A stretch of DNA of 39,504 nt from contig JAATEY010000116.1 of NCBI GenBank assembly GCA_015655465.1, positions 1-39,504 of the forward strand, written 5' to 3'. How positions within the stretch are numbered: the first letter of the stretch is position 1; each line of letters begins with the position of its first letter. The stretch is from Gammaproteobacteria bacterium (GTDB taxonomy: Bacteria > Pseudomonadota > Gammaproteobacteria > Steroidobacterales > Steroidobacteraceae). Below, piece by piece: positions 7,668-16,359 of this stretch. Both the position numbers and the translations under genes were made by a program. Under the pieces are notes generated by a model, which saw nothing but the letters and a program-made list of their open reading frames with translations, had not been told where the DNA came from and did not search any database.

Positions 7668-10278
7668 TGTCGACCCATTCGGAAATCAGACGCAGCTCGG
7701 CTGACGTCAGGAAGGGCCTATGATCAACCCCGCTGCCTGCAACCGCAAATTTGTTGAAGAATCGTGTGGACCCGAGCGCATTTGTGGGTACGAGTGAGCG
7801 CTGGACCGGCACCGGCACCATCGTCGGCAGTCCCGTATCCGGGTCATTCGGACCGGGCACAAGTCTAACCTGCAAGGCTCCACCGACAACCTCCCGTTCA
7901 ACATCATTGAACAGCAATTCGCGGTAGGCCGTCATGTGCAACTGTTGCTCAGCCGATGGTGTGCCGGAAAGATCCAGATGTCCGGCGGGTTCACGTGCCG
8001 CGCCCATGGCGTCGGCCGGCGTGTGGCAGTTGATGCAGGTGTTGGCGCCACGATCCAGCGACCAAAGCGGGTGGATGTGCTGCTCGTAGTTGACGATGGT
8101 GCGGCAGGTGCTGCTCCAGGTGCCCATGCAGCTGGTGCGTACCGGTGGCGGTGTGTTGAAGCCGCCGGCCGTGCCATAGGTGTAGCTGAGTGAATCATCC
8201 GCCGGACGATTCGCACCCGCGGGAGTGGGATCGGTCCACACGTCGTCATATAACAGGTTCACGCTGGGCTGTTGCGAGCACAAGCTGCCGCTGACACAGG
8301 TAGTGCGTGCGCGGGCCTGGGCCATCGTGTCGCCGATCTCGGCACCGGCGGCCGTGGCGGCAAGTGTGGCCGGAAAGCGCACACCGGAGGCGGCGGCACC
8401 TGACCAGGGCACCGGCATGTGCGCACCGTCCCGGCCGTGCGAGCGATCCATCGCGCCGCCGGTTGCATTCTGGTGGCAGCCATTGCAGCGACGGATCTCA
8501 CCGGGCCGGATCTGCAGCCAGCTGCGATGCGCCTGGAACAGGCGGCGGCCATTCTGGTCGAGCACCGAGATGACAAAGGCGACATCCGCCGGCACGCGCA
8601 CCGACACCGAACCATCCGGCTCGATGGGCGCGTAGCCCAGTATTTCACGCATGTATCCGACGCCACTGCCGACCGCGATGTTGAACTTGATATCGGGGAA
8701 GTTCAGGTCCTTGTCGCCGATCGACACCGCCTTTTCGATGCGCAGGAAGCGTGCCGGCCGCCGCGCGGCAGTGCGCAGCGACGGGTTGGCAATGGTCGCG
8801 ATGTCGGCGGTTCCCGGCCCGGCATTGAGTACCGCGCCGTCGAAGTCATAGACGCTGCGGATCTCCAGCAAGCCGACGCCTTCACCGATCAGCGCCGGGT
8901 CAAAGTCCGCGCCAGCCAGCGTGTGGTCGAGCCGCACAGCGGGTGGTATGCGCGGCTGGGCCGCCACCAGATCCGTGATCATCACGCCTTCGACCGGCTG
9001 GAACAGCGGCTTGAAGGTGTTGTCTGCCGGGTCGAATACGAACGCGCTGTACAGCGACGGCGCAGGCTGCGCGTTTGGATCTGCCAGCCGCTGTGGCGTG
9101 CACGGAACGATGGTGGCTGGCGTAACCGTGCTGTCCAGCAGGCGGCACTGCGACCAGCTGACCAGGATGCGGTTGCTGCCATCCCACAGCGGGAATGCAG
9201 AGCGGAAGCGGCCGCCCACGGAAGGTCCCGCGACAGTCGAGACCTGGTTCGGAGTGGCGCGCGTCTGCGCAGGCCCGGGCAGGCCGGCACTGGCCGCCAT
9301 CGGCTGCGTGTTCTCGACGTAGGTGCTGGTGTCGATCACCACCAGGTCGCCACCAAAGTCCGAGTCCCTGAAGGGGCGCACCAGCGTCAGCACGCGGCCG
9401 TTCTGCATCTCGCGCGGACGGGTGAACTGGATGGTGGTCGGGCCGTTGGCATCGGGCGTGCCGGTCTGGTGACTGCGCGCGCCGTAGAGCAGCTGCAGGT
9501 CGGTGCCATCGGGATTGGCGGTGTACAGGTGCATGCCACGGCCACCGTTGGCCCCGTCCCAGCGCGTGAACAGCACCCGTCCATCGGTCAGCACCGACGG
9601 CCACAGGTCATGGCTCTGGTTGAAGGTGATCTGATGAATGTTGCTGCCGTCGCCATCCATCACGTGCAGCACGAAGGCGCTCTCGCTGCGATTGTCGGTC
9701 TGCGCCTCGAATCCCGCCTTGCTTTCGTCCAGCAGTATGGCCTTCGACTGACGCTGGCGGGTGGAGGTAAACAGGATGCGACCGTCCGGCAGATACTGCG
9801 GACCGATGTCATTGCCCTCCGAGGCGATGGTGTTCGAAGGAATCACACGATGCAGGATGTCGGTGGGAATGTCGTATTCCCAGATCTGCCAGCTCGGCTG
9901 CTTTTCCTCATCCTGGTTGGCTCCCAGCGGGCCGCGCATCGCAAACACGATCTTGCGGCCATTGGCCGAGACATCGACATCCTTGATGTCGTAGCGGTCG
10001 CTGCCGGTGACGCGTTCGGTGATGTTGCGTTCGACGGAGGAGGGCGAAGCGCGGTCACGAAAGAAAAGATCTGCATCGGGAGCGGTATCGCGCTGCTGGC
10101 GCAGGTCGTCCGCATCCTCGGGAATGGTGCGCTTCACATAGGCGATCGGAAAGTCGACCGTGCCGGGATCGGCACCCTGGCCGTTGCCGATACTGACGCT
10201 GCCGCCGCCGCTGCAGCCGGCCAGCAGCACGAATGCTGCTGTGCCGGCGGCACGACACAACCCTGAGATCCTGTTCAC
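7612..10278 (-). CDS. HzsA-related di-heme c-type cytochrome lipoprotein
   Basis: The track ORF extends to 11187, but the upstream part is a shadow of the opposite gene. GTG 10278 (VNRISGLCRAAGTAAFVLLAGCSGG) gives 888 residues with lipobox LAGC and an AGGGA site upstream. The N-terminal half has WD40-like PD40 repeats (DGRILFTSTR, DGRVLFTRWDGANGG). The second half has the segment VGYMREILGYAPIEPDGSV typical of the middle domain of hydrazine-synthase alpha-like proteins. Heme sites are CNGCH (598-602) and CINCH (748-752). True HzsA belongs to the anammox HzsABC complex. HzsB/C partners are absent here, so hydrazine synthesis is not implied. It leads the leftward operon and is divergent from another heme gene cluster. 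Confidence 0.85.
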   Translation of the reverse strand: MNRISGLCRAAGTAAFVLLAGCSGGGSVSIGNGQGADPGTVDFPIAYVKRTIPEDADDLRQQRDTAPDADLFFRDRASPSSVERNITERVTGSDRYDIKDVDVSANGRKIVFAMRGPLGANQDEEKQPSWQIWEYDIPTDILHRVIPSNTIASEGNDIGPQYLPDGRILFTSTRQRQSKAILLDESKAGFEAQTDNRSESAFVLHVMDGDGSNIHQITFNQSHDLWPSVLTDGRVLFTRWDGANGGRGMHLYTANPDGTDLQLLYGARSHQTGTPDANGPTTIQFTRPREMQNGRVLTLVRPFRDSDFGGDLVVIDTSTYVENTQPMAASAGLPGPAQTRATPNQVSTVAGPSVGGRFRSAFPLWDGSNRILVSWSQCRLLDSTVTPATIVPCTPQRLADPNAQPAPSLYSAFVFDPADNTFKPLFQPVEGVMITDLVAAQPRIPPAVRLDHTLAGADFDPALIGEGVGLLEIRSVYDFDGAVLNAGPGTADIATIANPSLRTAARRPARFLRIEKAVSIGDKDLNFPDIKFNIAVGSGVGYMREILGYAPIEPDGSVSVRVPADVAFVISVLDQNGRRLFQAHRSWLQIRPGEIRRCNGCHQNATGGAMDRSHGRDGAHMPVPWSGAAASGVRFPATLAATAAGAEIGDTMAQARARTTCVSGSLCSQQPSVNLLYDDVWTDPTPAGANRPADDSLSYTYGTAGGFNTPPPVRTSCMGTWSSTCRTIVNYEQHIHPLWSLDRGANTCINCHTPADAMGAAREPAGHLDLSGTPSAEQQLHMTAYRELLFNDVEREVVGGALQVRLVPGPNDPDTGLPTMVPVPVQRSLVPTNALGSTRFFNKFAVAGSGVDHRPFLTSAELRLISEWVDIGAQYYNNPIGLPAGFLN

Positions 10279-10521
10279 AATTGGTTTCCCTGTGCCCGCG
10301 ATGCGGGCCCGTGTGAGGTAATTAGTGCCTGCAGGCTGCATATGGCTGTGACCGAGGTCCCACATTGCAGAGCAAATCATATCCTTGCGGCGCAAAACAG
10401 TGTGCTGTCTGTATGCGGCGACGTCTGTCGTTTGAGACATTACCGCAGGCTCCACAGGGCAGATACATTCGTCGCCCATGGAACAGGGCGCGGCATTCCG
10501 CGACAGGTAAGGACGGGTCTC
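10279..10521. promoter_or_regulatory. Divergent intergenic region between two heme-protein operons
   Basis: This 243-bp spacer must hold the promoters for the HzsA-related leftward operon and the long rightward operon. I see no convincing -35/-10 pair. It contains a 6-bp stem hairpin GCCCGC-GAT-GCGGGC (10294-10308) in the leftward leader, 16 bases from the GTG start. It also has a GCCTGCAGGC palindrome near 10330 and a short ACAG-TGTG-CTGT inverted repeat at 10397-10408. The shared spacer suggests co-regulation of both sides. AAGGA lies 8 bases before the rightward ATG. Confidence 0.4.
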
Positions 10522-11703
10522 ATGAAACGATTCCACAATGTTCAGAGTGTCATCGCCGCAGCGCTGGCTGTCACGCTGTCGGTGTGTGCTGCCACCGCTC
10601 TGGCCGGCCCGGTACAACGGGCGCAGGCCAAGCGCATCCATGACCGCATTGCGGGCGTGCCGCCGGACGCGGTGGTGCTGAATCAGATGGAAGCACTCAT
10701 TGTCGCGAATCCGACAACCGGTCCCGTCGCAGCTGCCCGCATTGCGATGCAGGCGCCGAGCTTCTACACCACTGTTCTCAAGAACTGGGTCACGCCATGG
10801 ACCAACCGCGACCAGACGGCGTTCGCGCCGCTGAACGACTACACGGCAACGGTCATCGGGATGGTCCGCGACGACATCGATTTCCGCCAGGTGCTGAGCG
10901 GTGACATCCTCTACACAGGGGGTCCGGGTCTGCCTGCGTATTCGCCAGCCAACAACAACCTCTATCAGCAGATGGAGGACGACGATGTCGATCTGGGCAA
11001 GGACACCGTGCTGGTGAAAGGAACCCAGTCCGCGTATACCGGCCTGCCGTCGGCCGCCACTGCCGGCGTGATCACCACCCGCGCGGCAGCCCAGGCGTTC
11101 TTCATCGCCGGCACCAATCGCGCAATGTTCCGATTCACGATGATCAACCACATGTGCAAGGACATGGAGCAGGTCCACGACGTGCACCTGCCCAATGATC
11201 GTATCCGGCAGGACGTGAGCCGCTCACCCGGTGGCGACAGCCGGCTGTTCCTCAACAACTGCATCGGCTGTCACAACGGCATGGATCCGCTGGCGCAGGC
11301 CTTCGCCTACTACAACTTCAATGAGACCACCGGCCGCATCGAATACACCGACGGTCAGGTGCAGCCGAAGTACCTCATCAACATGGACAACTTCAAGCCG
11401 GGCTACATCACCCGCAATGACGGCTGGAACAACTACTGGCGCCAGGGCGCCAACACGGTGCTGGGCTTCAGCAGCCAGTTGCCGGGCAGTGGCAGTGGCG
11501 CGAAGTCGATGGGCCAGGAACTGGCCAACAGCGACCAGTTCGCCCGCTGCCAGGTCGAGAAGGTGTTCAGGACCGTATGCCTGAGGCCGCCGGTCAACGA
11601 TGCCGACCGCACTGAAGTCAACCGCATCATTGGTGTGTTCCGCAACTGCGGTTACAAGGTCAAGGACGTGTTTGCCGAGACCGCCGCAGTCTGCAAGGGG
11701 TGA
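10522..11703 (+). CDS. Mono-heme periplasmic protein of the DUF1592/DUF1588-like type
   Basis: ATG 10522 has an AAGGA site 8 bases upstream; the track start at 10342 lies in the promoter region. The 393-residue product has a signal peptide (VIAAALAVTLSVCAATALA). Its one heme-c site, CIGCH at 247-251, is followed by NGMDPLAQAFAYYNFNETTG. That sequence resembles the CxxCH..mDPlg.af..fd..G pattern of DUF1588 in planctomycete-type cytochrome proteins. The preceding RAAAQAFFIAGTNRAMFRF region looks like the DUF1592 portion. It is probably exported and may work with the DUF1501-like protein two genes downstream, as such pairs do in Planctomycetes. The substrate is unknown. It is the first gene of the rightward operon. 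Confidence 0.78.
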   Translation: MKRFHNVQSVIAAALAVTLSVCAATALAGPVQRAQAKRIHDRIAGVPPDAVVLNQMEALIVANPTTGPVAAARIAMQAPSFYTTVLKNWVTPWTNRDQTAFAPLNDYTATVIGMVRDDIDFRQVLSGDILYTGGPGLPAYSPANNNLYQQMEDDDVDLGKDTVLVKGTQSAYTGLPSAATAGVITTRAAAQAFFIAGTNRAMFRFTMINHMCKDMEQVHDVHLPNDRIRQDVSRSPGGDSRLFLNNCIGCHNGMDPLAQAFAYYNFNETTGRIEYTDGQVQPKYLINMDNFKPGYITRNDGWNNYWRQGANTVLGFSSQLPGSGSGAKSMGQELANSDQFARCQVEKVFRTVCLRPPVNDADRTEVNRIIGVFRNCGYKVKDVFAETAAVCKG

Positions 11704-11713
11704 GTAGATAACC

Positions 11714-14158
11714 ATGAACACATTGCGCTACCTTTCCGTGGTCGTGTCTGTCGCCCTGCTGGCTGCCTGCAGCGGCGGTGCACCTACCACCAGCAACCCC
11801 AACACCGCTCCGCCCACGGTTTCCGCCTATTCGGGTCCGGCGCCGCAGAGCGCGGCCGTGCAGTCGTTCCGTGTCAGCTTCTGGGAAAACATCAAGGCCA
11901 ACAACCGTTGCGGTGGCTGCCACAACGCCACCGGCCAGTCGCCGCGGTTTGCTCGCAACGACGACATCAATCTCGCGTATGCGGATGGCACCAGCCTCGT
12001 GAACCTGACGGAGCCGGACCAGTCAAAGCTGGTGTTGAAAGTGGGCGGCGGCCACAACTGCTGGCTGTCGAGCAATTCGGCCTGCGCCGACATCCTCACC
12101 ACCTGGATTCGCAACTGGGCGGGTGCGGCCGCAGGTGGCGGTGGCACGCAGATCCCGCTGAAGGTACCGGTCGATGTATCGGTGGGTCAGAGCAAGACCT
12201 TCCCCGATTCGGCGGCGGGATTCCAGTCGACCATCTGGCAGCTGGTGCGCGACCCCGCGCGCGGCAACTGCCTGCGCTGCCATGCACCCACTGCAGCGAC
12301 CCCGCAGTCGCCGTTCTTTGCCAGCGCCGATGTCAACGAGGCCTACGCCGCAGCACGTGCCAAGATCGATCTCGACAATCCGGCGCGCTCGCGCCTGGTG
12401 GTGCGCCTGCGTGAGGAATCGCACAACTGCTGGACATCCAGCTGCACTGCCGACGCCACCGCGATGCAGAACCAGATCGAGGCATTCGCCAACGGCATCA
12501 GCCTGACGCCGGTCGACGCGAACCTGAAGATCAGCAAGGCGCTGACACTCTACGACGGCACGGTCGCGGCCGGTGGCAACCGCTACGAAGCGAATACCAT
12601 CGCCAAGTACGAGTTCAAGACCGGCACCGGCAGCACCATATTCGACACCAGTGGTGTCGAGCCGGCGCTGAACCTCGGCATGTCCGGTGACATCACCTGG
12701 ATGGGTGGCTGGGGCGTCAACATCAAGGCGGGCGGCAAGGCACAGGGCACTACCACCGGCAGCCGCAAGCTGGCAGATCGACTCAAGGCCACCGGCGAGT
12801 TCGCCATCGAGTTGTGGGCCGCACCGGCCAACGTCACCCAGGAAGACGCCTACATCCTCAGCTATTCCGGTGGCGTGATGTCGCGCAACGTGACGCTGGC
12901 GCAGCGTGCCTACCAGTACGAGGCGCTGACCCGTTCCAGCACCACCGGCGCCAATGGCGCGCCGGCACTGCTGACGCGCGATGCAGATCGCGACGCGCAG
13001 GCTTCGCTGCAGCATGTCGTGCTCAACTATGACCCGGTCAACGGGCGCCGGCTCTATGTGAACGGCAATTTCACCGGTGACCAGGATCCGCGCGCCGGCG
13101 GCGCGCTGGGCGACTGGGACGACACCTTCGCCCTGGTGCTCGGCAACGAAACCTCCAACAACCGGCAGTGGCAGGGCGTCATCCGCTTCGCCGCGATCCA
13201 CAGCCGCACGCTGACTCTCGAGCAGATCCAGCAGAACTTTGCTGCCGGTGTCGGTGAGCGCTATTTCCTGCTGTTCAACGTCACGGCCCTGACCGGCATG
13301 CCGCAGAGCTACGTCATGCTCGAGGCCAGCGAATACGACAGCTACGGCTACCTGTTCACCAAGCCGACGTTCATCAGTCTCGACCCGGCTGCGCGTCCTG
13401 GCTCGATTCCGGTCGAAGGTATCCGTATCGGCATCAACGGTTCCGAAGCGCCGGTGGGCCAGGCCTATGCCAATGTTGCGCTTGCCATCACCGACGCGAA
13501 CTACGCAACGGGCACCGGCCAGTTGCTGTCCGAGGTCGGCACGATCATCGGCCGGCAGAAGGGGCCGGCTGCCGACCAGTTCTTCCTCAGCTTCGACCGC
13601 ATCGGCACCAATACCTACGTGCGTACGCCCGTCACCGGCATCACGCAGGCCCCGGTCGACCTGCCCGCGAAGTCGGACATCGGTGTGCGCACCTTCGAAC
13701 AGCTCAACCAGAGCATGTCGCGCATCACGGGTGTGGCCACTACCAACAGCGGCGTGCGCAGCACCTACCTGCAGGTGCAGCAGCAGCTGCCGCCGGTGGC
13801 GAGCATCGAGGCCTTCCTGGCGTCGCATCAGACAGGCGTGGCGCAGCTGGCGATCAAGTACTGCTCGGTGATGGTGGACAATCCCGCGACGCGTTTGGCG
13901 TTCTTCCCGGCCCTGGATATCGCGACTGCGCCCGCGGTGCAGTTCGCCGATGCCAACGGCAAGGACATCCTCGCCACGCCGCTGCTGCAGAAGGTCGTGG
14001 GTGCGAACCTGGCAAGCCAGCCGTCCGACGCGGCCGTGCGCAATGAGCTGCATGCGCTGATCGGCAAGCTGGCCGCGAAACCCGGTGCCAGCAGCGCCAC
14101 AGTGGCCAAGGCAGCTTGCGCGGCGGCGCTGGGCAGCGGCGTGTTGTCGATCCTCTAA
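11714..14158 (+). CDS. Di-heme lipoprotein with duplicated heme module and LamG-like domain
   Basis: The 814-residue product is a lipoprotein (signal ending LLAACSGG). Two consecutive heme modules follow: CGGCH at 66-70 and CLRCH at 186-190. Each is trailed by a matching pattern (QSP.F, a D.N.AY segment, S.LV, then HNCW.SS), so one is a duplicate of the other. From about residue 270 to 500 there is a LamG/concanavalin-like fold (FAIELWAAPANVTQEDAYILSY; RRLYVNGNF). The C-terminal 300 residues are of unknown fold and have one more Cys pair. The protein is expected to sit at the outer membrane or periplasmic face and bind a ligand such as a glycan or polymer next to hemes. Ligand identity is not visible. 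The gap to the previous gene is 10 bases. Confidence 0.82.
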   Translation: MNTLRYLSVVVSVALLAACSGGAPTTSNPNTAPPTVSAYSGPAPQSAAVQSFRVSFWENIKANNRCGGCHNATGQSPRFARNDDINLAYADGTSLVNLTEPDQSKLVLKVGGGHNCWLSSNSACADILTTWIRNWAGAAAGGGGTQIPLKVPVDVSVGQSKTFPDSAAGFQSTIWQLVRDPARGNCLRCHAPTAATPQSPFFASADVNEAYAAARAKIDLDNPARSRLVVRLREESHNCWTSSCTADATAMQNQIEAFANGISLTPVDANLKISKALTLYDGTVAAGGNRYEANTIAKYEFKTGTGSTIFDTSGVEPALNLGMSGDITWMGGWGVNIKAGGKAQGTTTGSRKLADRLKATGEFAIELWAAPANVTQEDAYILSYSGGVMSRNVTLAQRAYQYEALTRSSTTGANGAPALLTRDADRDAQASLQHVVLNYDPVNGRRLYVNGNFTGDQDPRAGGALGDWDDTFALVLGNETSNNRQWQGVIRFAAIHSRTLTLEQIQQNFAAGVGERYFLLFNVTALTGMPQSYVMLEASEYDSYGYLFTKPTFISLDPAARPGSIPVEGIRIGINGSEAPVGQAYANVALAITDANYATGTGQLLSEVGTIIGRQKGPAADQFFLSFDRIGTNTYVRTPVTGITQAPVDLPAKSDIGVRTFEQLNQSMSRITGVATTNSGVRSTYLQVQQQLPPVASIEAFLASHQTGVAQLAIKYCSVMVDNPATRLAFFPALDIATAPAVQFADANGKDILATPLLQKVVGANLASQPSDAAVRNELHALIGKLAAKPGASSATVAKAACAAALGSGVLSIL

Positions 14159-14193
14159 GGCAGACGGACTCTCAAGGAAAGGACCAGAAGACC

Positions 14194-15750
14194 ATGCGCT
14201 ACATCCGCAAGATCCCGAAGGGCCGGGGACTGAACGAACCGGTGCTGCACGCCGACCACCAGCGTCCGGTTTCGCGCCGCGATTTTCTTTCCGCGGGACT
14301 GGTCACCGGCACGGCCACCGTGGTGGTGCCCACCGCGATGAGCCTGCTCGCCGCGCAAGCGGCCCGCGCCGACGTCAGGGGCGACCTGAACTACCTCGGG
14401 CTCACCAACTGCGGCCTGGAAGGCGGTGCCGGCAGGATCCCGTTCATCTGCTTCGACCTTTCCGGCGGCGCCAACATCGCGGGCTCGAACGTGTTGATCG
14501 GCAAGCAGGGGGGGCAGCTCGATTTCCTCACGACGGCGGGTTATTCCAAGCTCGGCCTTCCCGGCAACATGACGCCGAATCTGCCCACTTTCACCGACTC
14601 CACTTTCGGTCTCGCCTTCCATTCCGACAGTGCATTCCTGCGTGGCATGAAGATGCGTGCCACGGCCGGAACCGCTGCCAGCACCAATGGCACGATCATC
14701 GCGGCACGTTCGGAGAACGATACCGCCAACAATCCACACAATCCCATGTATGGCATTGCCCGCATCGGCGCGAAGGGCCAGCTGCTGACGCTCATTGGCT
14801 CGGTCAGTTCGGATTCCGGCGGCAACTCCACGGCGCCCATCGCGATGATGGATCCCAAGGTGCGCCCCACGAAGGTGGATCGCGCCAGCGATGTCACGGG
14901 CCTGGTCGATACCGGTGAGCTGGGCACCCTGTTCCCGGATCCAAATGATGCCGTTGCGGTGATGGAGTCGATGGCGGTGCTGACGAACAGCAAGCATGGC
15001 GCGGTCACCACCGGCCTTGCCAACGATGCGGCATTGAAAGACTTCAACAAGTGCGGCTATGTGAAGTCGGCCTATCTGGCCGAGCAGTTCAATAGTCCCG
15101 CTGCGCTCGATCCGGGTCGTGATACGCGGGTGGTTGGTGCAGGTGGCATCTTCACCCAGGCGGAATACAACGGCGACAGCGAGTTCCGCAAGACCGCCGC
15201 CGTCATGAAGATGGTGATCGACGGCAATGCCGGTGCGGGCACCATCCAGATGGGTGGTTTCGACTATCACACCGGCGAGCGTGCCACCGGCGAGATGCGC
15301 GACCTGCGCGCCGGCCAGTGCATCGGCGCCTGCCTGGAGTACGCTGCGCGCGCCAATCGTCCACTCATGCTCTACGTATTCAGCGACGGTTCGCTGTCGT
15401 CCAGCGGCATGATCGACAATTCGGTCAATGGCCGGGGCAAGGGTGTGTGGACGGGTGACAACCAGGCTACGGCGTCGGCGTTCTTCCTGGTGTTCCGCCC
15501 CGGCCAGCGGCCGGTGCTGCGCGCCCCGACCCTGAACCAGATCGGCTGGTTCAGCGGCGATGGCTCGGTGGTGACTTCGTCGCACCCGGGCGCCAATGCA
15601 GTCAACCTGCTGGTCGAACTGGTATTGCTGAACTACATGGGCCTGCATGGGCAGGAAGGCCAGTTCGCGTCGGCGGGGCTCTTCCCGGGCCAGGGCCTGG
15701 GCGGCACCACCCAGCGCGACGCGCTTACCGCTTTTGCGCCGATCGTGTGA
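14194..15750 (+). CDS. Tat-exported DUF1501-like protein
   Basis: ATG 14194 follows AAGGAAAGGA and gives 518 residues; the earlier ORF start overlaps the upstream gene and is not used. A twin-arginine signal, SRRDFLSAGLVTG, at about residues 28-40 is followed by a hydrophobic stretch and AQAARA, so the folded protein is exported through Tat. The core has GGFDYHTGERATGEMRDL and LMLYVFSDGSLSS. These align in style with the 'GGwDtH...' and 'mSEfGR' motifs of DUF1501 proteins, which have an alkaline-phosphatase-like fold. Some database entries may call such proteins 'general secretion pathway protein', which I find unsupported. Tat export suggests cofactor or metal insertion in the cytoplasm. Neighbouring heme proteins are likely partners. 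Confidence 0.75.
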   Translation: MRYIRKIPKGRGLNEPVLHADHQRPVSRRDFLSAGLVTGTATVVVPTAMSLLAAQAARADVRGDLNYLGLTNCGLEGGAGRIPFICFDLSGGANIAGSNVLIGKQGGQLDFLTTAGYSKLGLPGNMTPNLPTFTDSTFGLAFHSDSAFLRGMKMRATAGTAASTNGTIIAARSENDTANNPHNPMYGIARIGAKGQLLTLIGSVSSDSGGNSTAPIAMMDPKVRPTKVDRASDVTGLVDTGELGTLFPDPNDAVAVMESMAVLTNSKHGAVTTGLANDAALKDFNKCGYVKSAYLAEQFNSPAALDPGRDTRVVGAGGIFTQAEYNGDSEFRKTAAVMKMVIDGNAGAGTIQMGGFDYHTGERATGEMRDLRAGQCIGACLEYAARANRPLMLYVFSDGSLSSSGMIDNSVNGRGKGVWTGDNQATASAFFLVFRPGQRPVLRAPTLNQIGWFSGDGSVVTSSHPGANAVNLLVELVLLNYMGLHGQEGQFASAGLFPGQGLGGTTQRDALTAFAPIV

Positions 15751-15759
15751 ACGGAATCA

Positions 15760-15787
15760 TTGTCACGCGGCACCAGCGCGCTATCCT
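15760..15787 (+). promoter_or_regulatory. Possible sigma70 promoter before the TlpA-like gene
   Basis: TTGTCA (15760-15765) and TATCCT (15782-15787) are separated by 16 bases and would start transcription about 15-20 bases before the GTG chosen for the TlpA-like gene. This would allow internal expression of the downstream motor/TPR genes. The match is only partial. Confidence 0.25.
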
Positions 15788-15811
15788 TGGCGCATACTGT
15801 TAAATAGTCGC

Positions 15812-16339
15812 GTGGTGCTTGCTGCTGTGCGGAATCGATCCAACTCCTTTTTTCTGCTGGCAGCAGTGCTGCTGGGCGCAGGCCTGTGCAGCGCCGCCGA
15901 ACTGCGCTATGGCCTGCAGGGGCAGGCGGCTCCCGACTTCGCCCTGCGTGCCACCTCGGGTACCAATTTCCGGCTGTCGGAGCATCGTGGCGATGTGACG
16001 CTGCTGGTGTTCTGGGGCAGTCGCTGCGGCCAGTGCGGTGCGCAGCTGGCAATGCTCAGCCGCATGGTGGACACCTACCGTTCGGCGGGGCTCGCGGCGC
16101 TGGCCGTGAACGTCGATGACGATCAGGTGGCCGCGGCGGAGTTTGCCATGGCGCATCCGGTGAGCTTTCCGGTGCTGCTCGATCCCGCCAAGACCGTCGC
16201 CAGGCAATATCGGGTGGACAACCTGCCCATGCTGCTGCTGGTCGATCGCGCGGGCGTCATCCGCCATGTGCATCGCGACTATCGCAGCGGCAGCGACGCC
16301 CGGTACCTGGACCAGATCAAAGTTCTTCTCGACGAGTAG
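15812..16339 (+). CDS. TlpA-like periplasmic thioredoxin (CGQC)
   Basis: The true start must lie well downstream of the track's 15647, which overlaps the DUF1501-like gene. GTG 15812 gives 175 residues (15815 and 15827 are alternative GTGs). A signal peptide (NSFFLLAAVLLGAGLCSA) precedes a TlpA/AhpC-type thioredoxin domain: APDFALRATSGTNFRLSEH, then LVFWGSRCGQCGAQL with active-site CGQC in place of the usual CGPC. A cis-Pro segment NLPMLLLVD closes the domain. The Gln between the cysteines shifts the redox potential in thioredoxins, so its role may differ from the CGPC protein at 5672. It could maintain heme-site cysteines of the surrounding cytochromes (inference). Confidence 0.82.
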   Translation: MVLAAVRNRSNSFFLLAAVLLGAGLCSAAELRYGLQGQAAPDFALRATSGTNFRLSEHRGDVTLLVFWGSRCGQCGAQLAMLSRMVDTYRSAGLAALAVNVDDDQVAAAEFAMAHPVSFPVLLDPAKTVARQYRVDNLPMLLLVDRAGVIRHVHRDYRSGSDARYLDQIKVLLDE

Positions 16340-16359
16340 CGCAAGGCTCAAGGGGCATC

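Noticed and set aside
7612-10278. Hydrazine synthase and anammox metabolism
   Set aside because: Only an HzsA-like protein is present; no HzsBC, HDH or other anammox genes.
10279-11187. Upstream half of the 7612-11187 ORF as part of the HzsA-related protein
   Set aside because: It is antisense to the 10522 gene; lipobox, ribosome site and family start place the start at 10278.
12023-14053. 676-residue minus-strand ORF inside the LamG gene
   Set aside because: Shadow frame of a GC-rich gene: no signal, no domain, and the opposite strand encodes a clear lipoprotein with two heme sites.
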